From JACVRW01 sp963808775 (lineage in GTDB: Bacteria; Actinomycetota; Thermoleophilia; Solirubrobacterales; Thermoleophilaceae): a stretch of 64,000 nucleotides of DNA. Positions 42,578-52,384 of this stretch are shown here, one piece after another. Each line of letters starts with the position of its first letter. Position 1 is the first letter of the stretch. The position numbers were made by a program, and so were the translations under genes. The DNA lies in NCBI GenBank assembly GCA_963808775.1, contig CAWEGR010000005.1, positions 310,001 through 374,000 of the forward strand, in the 5' to 3' direction. A model generated the notes under the pieces. That model had not been told where the DNA came from, did not search any database, and worked only from the letters and a program-made list of their open reading frames with translations.

Positions 42578-42918
42578 GCGGCGTCTCCGTTCTTCCTGCG
42601 CCTCGCGAGCCCGAGGGCCAGGTTGTCGTGGTTCTCGATCACTTCCTCTACGAGCGCCCGCGCCGCGTCGACCTCGGCGTCGCCGTCACCCGCGCGCTCA
42701 CGCGCGAGCGCGAGCGACTCCTGCAGGTACGCGAGCCACGTACGCCTCGTTCCCTGCAGCACGAGCCTCTCCGCGCGGGCGCGCTCACGCTCGACGAGCT
42801 CCTCCGGCGGACCGCCGCCGACGCGCAGCACCGCGAGCGCGCGCGGCAGTTCCTGCTCGGGTTCCGGAGTGATCGAGAGCCATGCGTGGCGGGCGCCAAG
42901 GAGACGCACGCGCGGCAT
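42574..42918 (-). CDS. Small hypothetical protein heading the leftward operon
   Basis: 114 residues from ATG 42918, coupled to the acyl-CoA dehydrogenase by ATGA. It is helical and highly charged (PPEELVERERARAERLVLQGTRRTWLAYLQESLALARERAG, then EVDAARALVEEVIENHDN), with no signal peptide or cysteines. I do not recognise a family. Its start lies only 6 bases from the minor start of the Rieske gene, so the shared operator region at 42926-42945 must serve both directions. Confidence 0.6.
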   Translation of the reverse strand: MPRVRLLGARHAWLSITPEPEQELPRALAVLRVGGGPPEELVERERARAERLVLQGTRRTWLAYLQESLALARERAGDGDAEVDAARALVEEVIENHDNLALGLARRRKNGDAA

Positions 42919-42925
42919 GTTAACA

Positions 42926-42945
42926 TGCGACTGATCACAAAGTCA
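42926..42945. promoter_or_regulatory. Shared 20-base operator candidate, copy 1
   Basis: TGCGACTGATCACAAAGTCA. It contains GACT and AGTC half-sites around 8 bases, with a TGATCA core. The same element, with only 2 differences in 20 bases, sits at 52385-52404. It lies between the 114-residue gene and the Rieske gene (9 bases before the TTG start). The best explanation is a binding site of a TetR-type regulator controlling both directions. Confidence 0.65.
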
Positions 42946-42954
42946 GGATCAGCT

Positions 42955-44064
42955 TTGCAGAGCCTAGCCAACCCTTCACTGCCGCCCGCTCTCGACCCCA
43001 CGCTGTACCTCGACCCGGACGTTCTGAGGCTCGAGGACGAGCGCATCTTCGGCCGAACGTGGCAGTTCGCCGCGCACGTCTCGCAGCTCAGCGAACCCGG
43101 CCGCTACCTCACCGTGAACGCCGGCTCTCAGCCCGTGCTCGTCGTGCGCGACGACGAGGGCGAGCTGCGCGCGTTCCGCAACGTCTGCCGGCACCGCGGC
43201 TCGCGCCTCCTGAGCGGCTCGGGCGAGTGCCCCAAGGCGATTCGCTGCCGCTACCACGGCTGGACCTACCGGCTCGACGGCGACCTGATCGGGGTGCCCG
43301 AGGGGCGCTCGATCCCGAACCTCGACAAGTCGCGCCTCGGGCTCTTCCCGGCGCGAGTCGAGGAGTGGTGCGGTCTCGTCTTCGTCAACCTCGACATCCA
43401 CGCCGAGCCGCTGGCGGATCAGCTCGAGGGACTGCGCGAGCGCGTCGAGCCCTACGGCCTCGAGCGGCTGCGCGCGATCGAGGAGGACGTGAGCGGCCAG
43501 CCGGCCAACTGGAAGATCGTCGTCGACAACTACCTCGAGGGCTACCACGTGCCGATCGCCCACCCCGGGCTGATGCGGCTCCTCGACTACAAGCGCTACG
43601 ACGTCGAGTGCCATCCGTCCTGGGTCTGGTTCAACGCGCCGCTGCGCGAGAAGCCCTCGTCCAACCTGCTCGAGCGCGCCTACCAGCGCATGGTTGAGCC
43701 CATGCCCGGCCTGACGGACGAGGACGCACGCGTCTGGCGCTACATCCTGATCTACCCGAACACGGCGATCGACCTGTATCCCGACCAGATCGGGATCTGG
43801 CAGATCCGCCCGCACGGCCCCGAGGCCACGAAGGACCGCGCCCTCACGCTGCTGCCGCGCGAGGCGGGGCTGCGAACCCGCGCGGTCCAGCGCGTCAACC
43901 GCGAGATCAACAAGCTCGTGGCGCACGAGGACGTCGACCTGGTCGAGAACCAGCAGAAGGGAGTCGTCACGCGGGGCTTCGACCCGGGCCCGCTGTCGAT
44001 GCGCGAGGCGGCGATCGCCTGGTTCGCCGACAAGATCCGCGCCGATCTCGCCGAGGGCGTCTGA
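42955..44064 (+). CDS. Rieske non-heme iron oxygenase, alpha subunit
   Basis: 369 residues using TTG 42955, which has an AGGA ribosome site 6 bases upstream. An ATG at 42925 would add 10 residues but leaves no leader and sits inside the operator. The Rieske cluster ligands are Cys78, His80, Cys98 and His101 (CRHRG and CRYHGW). The iron site is DNYLEGYHVPIAHP, with His198 and His203. The overall form fits the ring-hydroxylating and quaternary-amine (CntA/YeaW, choline/carnitine) oxygenases. The reductase partner is not in the window. Next to a polyamine-type importer and two amine oxidases, an amine substrate is plausible. Confidence 0.85.
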   Translation: MQSLANPSLPPALDPTLYLDPDVLRLEDERIFGRTWQFAAHVSQLSEPGRYLTVNAGSQPVLVVRDDEGELRAFRNVCRHRGSRLLSGSGECPKAIRCRYHGWTYRLDGDLIGVPEGRSIPNLDKSRLGLFPARVEEWCGLVFVNLDIHAEPLADQLEGLRERVEPYGLERLRAIEEDVSGQPANWKIVVDNYLEGYHVPIAHPGLMRLLDYKRYDVECHPSWVWFNAPLREKPSSNLLERAYQRMVEPMPGLTDEDARVWRYILIYPNTAIDLYPDQIGIWQIRPHGPEATKDRALTLLPREAGLRTRAVQRVNREINKLVAHEDVDLVENQQKGVVTRGFDPGPLSMREAAIAWFADKIRADLAEGV

Positions 44065-44066
44065 CC

Positions 44067-44714
44067 GTGGCGAGCGACCCCGCCGAACGCGGCGCGCGCG
44101 AGCGCATCCTTGCGGCGGCGGTCGACCGGATAGCGGCCGAGGGCATCGACGAGATGCGGATCGCCCGCGTGGCGATGGACGCGGGCGTCTCGACCTCGCT
44201 CGTCCACTACCACTTCGAGACCCGCGAGGCCCTCCTCGAGCAGGCGCTCGAGTACTCCTACGAGCTCACGGGCGACGTGCGCATCGGCGAGGGCGAGGGC
44301 GAGGTGGCGAGCCACACGGAGCAGCTCGCCGCGATCATGGACCAGTTCCTGCCCTACCCCGGCCTGCTCGAGCGGGACTGGATGCTGTACGTCGAGCTGT
44401 GGCTTCGCGCCGCCCGGCATCCGGACATGCGCCCGACCGCCGCGCGGCTCTACGCGCGCATGCGCGAGTGGGTGGCCGACGCGATCGCGGCCGGTATCGA
44501 AGGCGGTGAGTTCCGGGCGGGGGCGGACCCCGAGCGGGCCGCCGACCTCCTGATCGGCCTCGGCGACGGCTACGGCGTGCGCGTCCTGATCGGCGATCTC
44601 GACATCGAGGACGCTCGCCGCGAGACCTGGGCCGGCCTGGCGCGCGAGCTCGACCTGCCCTCGGAGGCGCCGCCGCCGCTGGCCGCACTTGACCCGCAGG
44701 CCGCGCGTGGCTAG
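44067..44714 (+). CDS. TetR-family regulator 1
   Basis: 215 residues from GTG 44067, 2 bases after the Rieske stop. The HTH is RERILAAAVDRIAAEGIDEMRIARVAMDAGVSTSLVHYHFETREALLEQAL, a standard TetR N-terminal domain. The C-terminal ligand domain (HTEQLAAIMDQFLPYPGLLERDWMLYVELWLRAARHP) fits the TetR_C_6/BetI type, known to sense choline-like amines or polyamines. It is a candidate for binding the shared operators. Confidence 0.88.
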   Translation: MASDPAERGARERILAAAVDRIAAEGIDEMRIARVAMDAGVSTSLVHYHFETREALLEQALEYSYELTGDVRIGEGEGEVASHTEQLAAIMDQFLPYPGLLERDWMLYVELWLRAARHPDMRPTAARLYARMREWVADAIAAGIEGGEFRAGADPERAADLLIGLGDGYGVRVLIGDLDIEDARRETWAGLARELDLPSEAPPPLAALDPQAARG

Positions 44715-44776
44715 GTTTCCTGACTCGCGGTTCAAGATTCACGTCGGGAGGGAGACGTGTTCGAGGGAATGGAGCA

Positions 44777-45385
44777 TTGAGTCCGCGTCCGCGGCTCGAC
44801 CAGATTCGCCGTCCGGCGATCCTGTCGGCTGCCGCGAGCGTGATCAGGGAGCGCGGGCTCGACGGCGCTCGCATCGCCGATGTCGCGGCGGCGGCGGGCA
44901 CGAGCCCCGCGGCCGTCCTGTACTGGTTCTCGTCGAAGACGGAGCTTCTGAACGAGGCACTCAGTGCGGCGGAGGCGGGCTACTACGATGAGTTGGCGTG
45001 CGAGCTCGCCGGCCTCGAGAGCGCGCGCGAGAGGCTCGCGCTCATCATCGACACATGGCCCGGACAGGGGGACTACAGCGCGACGCTGTGGATCGAGCTG
45101 TGGCCGCGTGCGCTGCGCGACGACGGTCTGGCAACCGTCCGAGCGGAGCTGGACGACAGGTGGCGGGCGACGATCGCGGAGATCGTCCGCTACGGGCAGG
45201 AGCGAGGCGAGTTCGGGCCGGCGGAGCCGCGCGGTTTCGCGCTGCTGCTGGCCGCGTTGCTCGACGGGCTCGCTGTACAGGTCGCCTTGAGCGACGAAGA
45301 GGTCACACCGAAACGGGTGAGGGAGATGGGATTGAGGCTTGCTGAGCGGGAGCTTGGGTGCGAGATGGAGGTGACGAGGTGCTGA
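44777..45385 (+). CDS. TetR-family regulator 2
   Basis: 202 residues from TTG 44777, with GGAG upstream. The HTH is AILSAAASVIRERGLDGARIADVAAAAGTSPAAVLYWFSSKTELLNEALS. The C-terminal half (LIIDTWPGQGDYSATLWIELWPRALRDDGLATVRAELDDRWRATI) is also of the BetI-like class, so the two regulators are paralogues. Its stop overlaps the start of the binding protein gene by 7 bases, placing it in the same transcript as the importer. Confidence 0.88.
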   Translation: MSPRPRLDQIRRPAILSAAASVIRERGLDGARIADVAAAAGTSPAAVLYWFSSKTELLNEALSAAEAGYYDELACELAGLESARERLALIIDTWPGQGDYSATLWIELWPRALRDDGLATVRAELDDRWRATIAEIVRYGQERGEFGPAEPRGFALLLAALLDGLAVQVALSDEEVTPKRVREMGLRLAERELGCEMEVTRC

Positions 45386-46516
45386 GGGAGATCGACGAGC
45401 TGCTCGGGCGCGGCGTCAACCGGCGCACGCTGCTCAAGGGAACGGCCGGCATCGCCCTCGGGGCGGGTCTTGCCGGCTGCGGCGTGGGCGACGGGAGCGA
45501 CGCGTCGAAGGAGGACACCGAGAAATCCGTCAAGAAGAAGATCGACGGCGACCTCGTCTACTTCAACTGGACGGACTACATCGACCCGGCGCTGCTGAAG
45601 AAGTTCGAGAAGCAGTACGGGGTGAAGGTGCGCGAGTCGAACTTCGACTCGATGTCGTCGATGATGGCGAAGCTGCGCGCCGGCATCGCGTACGACGTCA
45701 TCTTCCCGACCGCCGAGTACGTCGAGCGGCTGCTTGAGCGGCAATCAGCTCCTCAAGATCGACCGCTCGAAGCTGAAGAACGCGGACCTCGTCTACAGCG
45801 CCTTCGACAACCCCTGGTACGACAAGGGCTCGGAGCACACCACGCCGTACACGATGTACGCCACCGGGCTCGGCTACCGCACCGACCGCGTGTCCGGCAT
45901 GACCGGCTCGTGGCGCGACCTCGGCGAGGCCGACTCGGGCGGCAAGAGCTTCATGCTCGATGACTTCCAGGAGGGCATCGGCATGGCCAACATGGTGAAC
46001 GGCTACGACCTCAACTCGACGGACCCGGACGAGCTCGCCAAGTCCGAGGAGTACCTGCTCGACCTGAAGCCGAAGCTGCGCGGCCTGACGAGCGACACGA
46101 TCACGTCGATGACGAGCGGCAACGCCAACCTCCAGCACCTCTGGAACGGCGACATCGTGAACATCCGCAACCAGGTCGACAGCCCGGAGAACTACAAGTT
46201 CCAGAAGAACGAGGAGGGCATCCCGGTCGGCTCCGACACCTTCGCGATCCCCGTGAACGCGAAGCACCCGGGCACCGCGCTGACGTTCATCGAGTTCATG
46301 CTCGACCCCGAGCACCAGGCGCAGAACGTGGCCTGGATGGGCTACCCGATGCCGTACGAGGGGGGCGCGACGGAGTCCTTCGAGAGCCTCGTCAAGGACG
46401 ACCCGGAGATCAACGTCACCGTCGAGGACCTCGAGAACGGCGAGCAGTTCGTGAACCTGAAGGCCGAGGGGAGGCTCGCCTGGGACCAGGCCTGGACGGA
46501 GTTCAAGGCCTCGTGA
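45379..46516 (+). CDS. Polyamine-type ABC transporter substrate-binding lipoprotein (PotD-like), frame broken once
   Basis: GTG 45379 starts a signal with NRRTLLKG and an LAGC lipobox (Arg15-Arg16, Cys34), so it is probably a Tat-exported lipoprotein. The N-terminal lobe has YFNWTDYIDPALLKKFEKQYGVKV, the classic PotD/PotF start. The frame changes near 45732 and resumes with LSGNQLLKIDRSKLKNADLVY. The rest is intact, including SFMLDDFQEGIGMANMVNGYDLNSTDP. Putrescine- or spermidine-binding proteins of this class have a conserved acidic pair. It captures its ligand outside the membrane and hands it to the permeases that follow. Confidence 0.85.
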
Positions 46517-46523
46517 GGCGCGC

Positions 46524-47357
46524 TTGAACGAGAACCGCTTCGCGGCGAGCTTCCTGGTCCCAGGGGCGGTCTGGCTGCTCGCGCTGTTCGCGGTCCCGCT
46601 CGGGATCCTGCTGGCGATCTCGTTCGGCTACACGGACGACCTCGGGAACGCGCTCTATGGGTCGAGCCTCGACAACTACGAGCGCGTTCTCAACACGGTC
46701 TACATCGAGGTGCTCGCGCGCTCGGTCGGCTTCGCGCTGGCCACCGTCGCGATCTGCATCCTCGTGGGCTACCCGGTGGCCTATTACATCGCCGTCTACG
46801 GGGGGCGCTGGAAGAACCTGCTGATCGCCCTCGTGGTGCTGCCGTTCTTCATCAACTACCTCGTGCGGACGTACGCGTGGATCGCGATGCTGGGGGACGA
46901 GGGGCTGATCAACGGCATCATCGGCCAGCAGATCCAGTTCCTGCAGACGCCCTACGCGGTGATCGGCGGGCTCGCCTACGGCTACATGGCGTTCATGATC
47001 CTGCCCGTCTACGCGGCGCTCGACCGGATGGACCCGGCGCTGCGCGAGGCGGGCAAGGATCTGTACGGCGGGCCGTGGCAGACGTTCCGCCACGTGACGT
47101 TGCCGCACACGTTCCAGGGGCTGCTCGCCGGCACCGTGCTCGTCTTCCTGCCGGCCGTGGGCGATTTCGTCGCGGCGTCCCTGCTCGGCGGGCCCGACGA
47201 GTACATGGTCGGCAACCTGATCCAGCAGCAGTTCCTGGCGGCGGACAACTGGCCCTTCGGCGCCGCGCTGACGACGGTGATGATGGCCTTCCTGCTCATC
47301 TGGATGGTGCTCTACCTGCGCGCCGCCGCCCGCGAGACGCGCGAGGCGGCGCTGTGA
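46524..47357 (+). CDS. Polyamine-type ABC transporter permease, PotB-like
   Basis: 277 residues from TTG 46524. Six TM segments are visible, starting SFLVPGAVWLLALFAVPLGILL. The EAA-type loop is the cytoplasmic DRMDPALREAGKDLYGGPWQTFRHVTLPHT, which contacts the ATPase. Its close fit to PotB/PotH and the coupled PotC gene identify it. The permease forms half of the membrane channel. Confidence 0.9.
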   Translation: MNENRFAASFLVPGAVWLLALFAVPLGILLAISFGYTDDLGNALYGSSLDNYERVLNTVYIEVLARSVGFALATVAICILVGYPVAYYIAVYGGRWKNLLIALVVLPFFINYLVRTYAWIAMLGDEGLINGIIGQQIQFLQTPYAVIGGLAYGYMAFMILPVYAALDRMDPALREAGKDLYGGPWQTFRHVTLPHTFQGLLAGTVLVFLPAVGDFVAASLLGGPDEYMVGNLIQQQFLAADNWPFGAALTTVMMAFLLIWMVLYLRAAARETREAAL

Positions 47358-48265
47358 GCACCGCCGAGACCCGGCCGGGCGTGACGGAGGCGCCGTCGCG
47401 CGCGGATTCGCGGCCGGGTACGGCGGCAGCGCGCAGGCCGCCCAAGGATTTCGACCGCCCGCGGTTCCTGCGCCTGTACGTCGGCCTGTTCTTCGTCTTC
47501 ATGTTCGCGCCGATCGCGATGGTCGTGCTGTTCTCCTTCAACTCGTCGAAGTCGCTGCAGAACTTCGAGGGCTTCAGCCTGCGCTGGTACGAGCGCTTCT
47601 TCGAGTCGGAGTCGCTGCGCGACTCGCTGATCGCGAGCATCGAGATAGCGCTGATCACGATGGTGGTCGCCACGGCGATCGGGACGCTGCTCGCCTACGG
47701 GCTCGTGCGCGCGCGGGTGCGCTGGAACCCGGCGCTCAACGTGCTGATGCTGATCCCGCTCGTGACGCCCGAGATCGTGGCCGGCGCCTCGGCCCTGCTC
47801 CTGTTCACGCAGGTCGGCATACAGCTCTCGCTGACCACGATCATCCTCGGGCACATCACGTTCTCGATCTCGTACGTGACGGTGGTGGTGAGGGCGCGGC
47901 TCGCCGCGCTCAACCCCGAGGTCGAGCACGCGGCCATGGACCTGGGGGCCACCCGCTGGCAGACGTTCCGGCTGATCACGATGCCGGCGCTCTGGCCGGC
48001 CGTCGTGGCGGCGGGGCTGCTCGTGTTCGCGCTCTCGTTCGACGACTTCGTGCTGTCGTTCTTCACCACGGGCGAGTCGCCGCAGCCGCTGCCCGTCCGG
48101 ATCTGGTCGGCGATCCGCTTCGGCGTGACGCCCACAATCAACGCGATCGGCACCTTCATGCTCGCGATCTCCGCGATTGCGATCGGGCTCGCCGTGCTCC
48201 TGCCGCGGCTGCTCGGCCGCCGCGAGAGCGGGCTCGGGGTGCTGCTGGGGAGGGAGGGGGCTTGA
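47354..48265 (+). CDS. Polyamine-type ABC transporter permease, PotC-like
   Basis: 303 residues. GTG 47354 overlaps the PotB stop (GTGA). A 35-residue cytoplasmic start precedes the first TM segment (LYVGLFFVFMFAPIAMVVLFSF). The EAA loop is PEVEHAAMDLGATRWQTFRLITMPAL. Six TM segments in all, of PotC/PotI type, make the second half of the channel. Confidence 0.9.
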   Translation: MSTAETRPGVTEAPSRADSRPGTAAARRPPKDFDRPRFLRLYVGLFFVFMFAPIAMVVLFSFNSSKSLQNFEGFSLRWYERFFESESLRDSLIASIEIALITMVVATAIGTLLAYGLVRARVRWNPALNVLMLIPLVTPEIVAGASALLLFTQVGIQLSLTTIILGHITFSISYVTVVVRARLAALNPEVEHAAMDLGATRWQTFRLITMPALWPAVVAAGLLVFALSFDDFVLSFFTTGESPQPLPVRIWSAIRFGVTPTINAIGTFMLAISAIAIGLAVLLPRLLGRRESGLGVLLGREGA

Positions 48266-49323
48266 GCTCGATCCGCTTCGAGGGCGTGACCAAGCGCTTC
48301 GGCGAACTGGCCGCCGTCGACAACCTGAATCTCGAGATCGAGAGCGGGGAGTTCTTCTCGCTGCTCGGGCCCTCGGGCTGCGGGAAGACGACGACGCTGC
48401 GCATGGTCGCCGGCTTCGAGCAGCCGACCGAGGGGCGCATCTTCCTCGACGGCGAGCCGGTCGAGGCCGTGCCGCCGTACCGGCGCAACGTCAACACGGT
48501 CTTCCAGAGCTACGCGCTCTTCGAGCACCTGAACGTCGAGAAGAACGTCGCCTTCGGGCTCAAGCGGCGCAAGGTGCCGGACTCCGAGATCCGCACGCGC
48601 GTGGGGGAGGCGCTCGAGCTCGTCGAGCTGACCGACCGCGAGAAGGCGCGCCCGCGCGAGCTCTCCGGCGGCCAGAAGCAGCGCGTCGCGCTCGCGCGCG
48701 CCCTCGTCAACCGCCCGGGCGTGCTGCTGCTCGACGAGCCGCTCGGCGCGCTCGACCTGCAGCTGCGCAAGCAGATGCAGGTGGAGCTGAAGGGCATCCA
48801 GCGCGAGGTCGGCATCACGTTCCTGTACGTGACGCACGACCAGGAGGAGGCGCTCGCGATGTCCGACCGCATCGCCGTCATGGAGCACGGCCTCGTGCGC
48901 CAGTGCGGCAAGCCCGAGGAGATCTACGAGCAGCCGGACGGCCCCTTCGTCGCCGGGTTCATCGGCGTCTCGAACCTGCTGCCCGGCGTCGCGGAGAACG
49001 GCGGCGTGCGCCTGGCCGGCGGGACGATGTGCGAGGCGAAGGTGCCGAGCGAGCTCGGCCCGGGCGCCGAGGTGCAGCTCTCCGTGCGGCCGGAGAAGAT
49101 CGTCATCGACGAGCTCGAGGAGGGCATGGTCTCGGTCGACGGCACCGTGGTCGAGCGCGTCTACGTGGGAACCACGACGCAGGTGATCGTCGAGCTCGCC
49201 CCCGGCGTGCGGCTCGTGGCGCTCGAGCAGAACACCCACAGGGCCCGCTCCGACGACCGCTGGGAGATCGGCGACAGGGTCAAGCTCGGCTGGCATCCCG
49301 AGCACGCATTGGTATTGCGATGA
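48262..49323 (+). CDS. Polyamine-type ABC transporter ATP-binding protein, PotA-like
   Basis: 353 residues. TTG 48262 overlaps the PotC stop (TTGA). Walker A is GPSGCGKTTTLRM, signature LSGGQKQRVALARAL, Walker B LLLDEPLGALD. The C-terminal TOBE-type beta domain (VQLSVRPEKIVIDELEEGMVS) is the regulatory part of the PotA group. The ATPase hydrolyses ATP to drive import through the two permeases. The four genes are in the order D-B-C-A. Confidence 0.92.
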   Translation: MSSIRFEGVTKRFGELAAVDNLNLEIESGEFFSLLGPSGCGKTTTLRMVAGFEQPTEGRIFLDGEPVEAVPPYRRNVNTVFQSYALFEHLNVEKNVAFGLKRRKVPDSEIRTRVGEALELVELTDREKARPRELSGGQKQRVALARALVNRPGVLLLDEPLGALDLQLRKQMQVELKGIQREVGITFLYVTHDQEEALAMSDRIAVMEHGLVRQCGKPEEIYEQPDGPFVAGFIGVSNLLPGVAENGGVRLAGGTMCEAKVPSELGPGAEVQLSVRPEKIVIDELEEGMVSVDGTVVERVYVGTTTQVIVELAPGVRLVALEQNTHRARSDDRWEIGDRVKLGWHPEHALVLR

Positions 49324-49341
49324 CCGGGTAAAGCTCGCGGC

Positions 49342-50908
49342 ATGAGAGCCGCGCTCGCCTTCGCCACCGTCGCTGCCGTTTCTCTTCTCGCCTTCGCCGC
49401 CCCTGCATCGGGAGCGTCCAGGGGCGTCGAGCTGCTCGACACCCTCGGTGAGGCGACCGACGCGACCGCGATCAACTTCATGTCCTACCGGCGCGGCCAG
49501 GGGCGCGTCGAGCGCGTGATGCTCGTGACGGGGCGCTTCGGCCTGAAGAGCTACTCGCTGCGCGATCCGGCGCATCCCGAGCTGCTCGACGAGGTGACGG
49601 CCGAGCAGCTGCGGCTGCCGGGCGACCCTCCGGTGAACTTCTCCTCGACCCCGCCGTCGACGTTCTGGCAGAACGAGGACATGGACGTCGACCGCGAGCG
49701 GAAGCTCGCGCTGCTCTCGCGCGACCCGCGCGCCTACGCCGGCTCGACGAGCCGCGAGCCTGGTGAGGCCGACCCGAACAACGCGACGAACATCGCGGGC
49801 GTCTACGTGGTGAACGCGAAGAACCCGCGCGACCTGAAGATCATGTCGTTCCAGCAGCTGCCCGACGGGTCACACCACCACCTGCGTCAACGACTGCCGC
49901 TGGCTCTGGACCGGCGGCCCCGCCTCGACCACGACGCAGCGTGACGTGCTCGGCTGGACGTTCGGGCGGCCGATCATCGCGACCGACCTGAGCAATCCGA
50001 GCAATCCGCAGGCGTATCCGACGCAGCCGCTCGACCTGTTCCGCCGCGACGGCGTCACGGCGTACTCGCACGACGTGCAGGTCGACGACATGGGCATCGC
50101 CTGGGTCTCGGGCGACGGCGGCACGCGCGGCTACTGGACGAGCGGAACGCACTTCGACCCGGTCGCGGGCGTGACGCGCGACGCCACGCCGCTCGACCCG
50201 ATCCCGTACGGCGGCGGCGGGCTGCCCCAGTCCGTCACGGCCGACACGACCGGCGGCTTCGAGCACAACGCCTGGCGTCCGGTCGGCGACCGCGCTCCGA
50301 AGAGCGACCCGCGCTACGAGGCGGGCGAGCTGCTGCTCGCGACGGAGGAGGACTTCGGGCCTGCCGATCAGTACTGCCAGAACCAGGGCCAGTTCTCGAT
50401 CGCCTCGCTCGCGGGCAGCTTCGACGGCGACGCCTGGCGCTCGACGCCGGCGGACCCGTACCGCCTCGAGGTGGTCGGCAAGTGGAGCCCGTTCCAGAAG
50501 GAGGGCTCACGCCCGCTCGGCGAGTACACACCGCTCGCGAACTTCTGCTCCGCCCACTACTTCGACGTGGACGGCAGCACGGTGACCTACGCGTGGTACG
50601 GAGAGGGCACGCGCTTCCTCGACATCTCGGACCCGGCCAACCCGACCCAGTTCGCCTACTGGCGTCCGGACGACGGCATCGTCTGGGCCTCGTACATGTA
50701 CCGCGGTCACATCTACACCGCGGACCGCACGCGCGGGGTCGACGTGCTGCGCCTGACCGACACGGCGGCCGCGGCGCGGGCGAGCAACCTCGAGGTCGTG
50801 GCGCCTGAGCCGACCGCCCGTCACCGCCGCTTCATCGCGAGCGCGTCGCAGGACTTCAAGGTCGACCCGGGCACGGGCGGCCTCTGCTACCTGCAGACGG
50901 CGCTGTAG
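49342..50908 (+). CDS. Secreted LVIVD-repeat beta-propeller-like protein, frame broken once
   Basis: ATG 49342 starts a signal peptide ending in AFAAPASGA. The frame changes near 49868, in GGGTCACACCACC, where HTTTCVNDCRWLWTGG is expected. After that the protein is intact to 50908. Several motifs of the LVIVD/beta-propeller type occur, e.g. PIIATDLSNPSNPQAYPTQP and TRFLDISDPANPTQFAYWRP. It is about 520 residues and probably folds as a beta propeller outside the cell. It follows potA by 18 bases but is not part of a known transporter. Confidence 0.7.
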
Positions 50909-50929
50909 GCGCGGGCCGGGCGGAGGTCT

Positions 50930-50962
50930 TGCAGAAACCGGCCATATGTGGCCGGTTCTGCA
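50930..50962. terminator. Two-sided hairpin terminator
   Basis: TGCAGAAACCGGCCA pairs with TGGCCGGTTCTGCA (50930-50944 and 50949-50962), with one unpaired base and a 4-base loop. It lies between two convergent genes (end at 50908 and end at 50982), the usual place of a bidirectional terminator. There is no T run on either side. Confidence 0.6.
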
Positions 50963-50981
50963 TGACCGCGAGGAGCTACGG

Positions 50982-52361
50982 CTAGGCCGCCACCTTCATA
51001 CGTTCGCCGGCCTCCTCGAGCACCGCGCCGAGGGTGCCGGCGATCGTGTCGATCTCCTCCTGCCCCGCCACGAGCGGCGGTGAGATCTGCACGACGGGGT
51101 CGCCGCGGTCGTCGGCCCGGCAGATCAGCCCGCGCTGGAAGAGCTGGGGCGAGACGAAGCCGCGCAGCAGCTCCTCGCACTCCTCCTCGCTGAAGGACTC
51201 GCGCGTCTCCTTGTCCTTGACGAGCTCGAGCGCATAGAAGAAGCCGGCGCCGCGCAGGTCGCCGACGATCGGGAGCTCGAGCAGCCCGCTGAGGGCCGCG
51301 TGGAAGTCGGCCTCCTTCTCGCGGACGTGCTCGACGATCCGGTCGCGCTTCATGATCTCGATGTTCTTGAGCGCGACCGCGCACTGGACCGGGTGGCCGC
51401 CGAACGTCATGCCGTGCGTGTACATCGAGCCCGGCTTCGAGAACGGCTCCATCACCCGCTCGCTTGCGATCAGCGCGCCGATCGCGGCGTACGCGGAGGA
51501 GAGCCCCTTCGCGCTCGTGATCAGGTCGGGCCGGATGTCGAAGCGCTCGGACGCGAACCACTCCCCGACCCTGCCGAAGCCCGTGATCACCTCGTCGGCG
51601 CAGAGCAGGATCCCGTGCCGGTCGCAGATCTCGCGCACCCCCGCGAAGTAGCCCTCGGGCGGCATGAACGAGCCGCCGGCGTTCTGCACCGGCTCCATGA
51701 CCACCATCGCAACCGTCTCTGGGCCGGCCATTTCGATCGCGCCCTCGAGGTCCTCGAGCAGGAAGCGCGTGAACGCCTCCTCGCTCTCCTCGGGCGGGCG
51801 GTGGTAGCGGTTCGTGTTGTGGACGTGGAGCACGTCCGGGACGAGCGGCTCGAACGGCGTGCGCAGCTCGGTGCAGCCGTTGATCGAGAGCGCGCCCATC
51901 GTCGTTCCGTGGTAGGCGACGCGGCGCGCGATCGCCTTCCAGCGCCGCTCGCCGCGCGCCGAGTGGTACTGGCGGGCGAGCTTCCAGGCCGCCTCGATCG
52001 CCTCGGCGCCGCCGGACACGAAGAAGACCCGGTCGAGGTCGCCGGGCGTGAGCGAGGCGATCTCCTCGGCCAGCTCGATCGAGCGCGGATGGGCGAAGGT
52101 CCAGTTGATCGCGAACGGCAGCTCGCGCATCTGCGCCGCGGCTGCCTCGCCCATCTCCTCGCCGTAGCCGTAGCCGATGTTCACGCAGAACAGGCCGGCC
52201 AGCGCGTCGAGATAACGCCGTCCGCCGGCGTCCCAGAGGTGGCAGCCGTCGCCGCGCACGATCACCTGCAGCTCCGCCGGGTCCTTGTAGCCGCCCATGT
52301 CCGTGAAGTGGAGCCAGAGGTGGTCGAGGGCGCTCTGCTGGAGGCCTTCCATGCTGCTCAT
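50982..52361 (-). CDS. Class III PLP-dependent aminotransferase
   Basis: 459 residues from ATG 52361. The fold-type I signature has RVFFVSGGAEAIEAAWKLARQYH at the PLP phosphate site, LLCADEVITGFGRVG with Asp256, and the Schiff-base lysine Lys285 in LITSAKGLSSAYA. The overall form is that of putrescine/beta-alanine:pyruvate aminotransferases (SpuC, YgjG-like). It transfers an amino group from an omega-amine to pyruvate or a keto acid. Its promoter region contains copy 2 of the shared operator. Confidence 0.9.
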   Translation of the reverse strand: MSSMEGLQQSALDHLWLHFTDMGGYKDPAELQVIVRGDGCHLWDAGGRRYLDALAGLFCVNIGYGYGEEMGEAAAAQMRELPFAINWTFAHPRSIELAEEIASLTPGDLDRVFFVSGGAEAIEAAWKLARQYHSARGERRWKAIARRVAYHGTTMGALSINGCTELRTPFEPLVPDVLHVHNTNRYHRPPEESEEAFTRFLLEDLEGAIEMAGPETVAMVVMEPVQNAGGSFMPPEGYFAGVREICDRHGILLCADEVITGFGRVGEWFASERFDIRPDLITSAKGLSSAYAAIGALIASERVMEPFSKPGSMYTHGMTFGGHPVQCAVALKNIEIMKRDRIVEHVREKEADFHAALSGLLELPIVGDLRGAGFFYALELVKDKETRESFSEEECEELLRGFVSPQLFQRGLICRADDRGDPVVQISPPLVAGQEEIDTIAGTLGAVLEEAGERMKVAA

Positions 52362-52384
52362 GGCCGCGGATCCTACACGCTTCG

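Noticed and set aside
42925..42954. ATG 42925 as the Rieske oxygenase start
   Set aside because: It would place the start codon directly before the shared operator, with no ribosome site and only 6 bases from the divergent ATG. TTG 42955 has AGGA at the right distance. It cannot be fully excluded.
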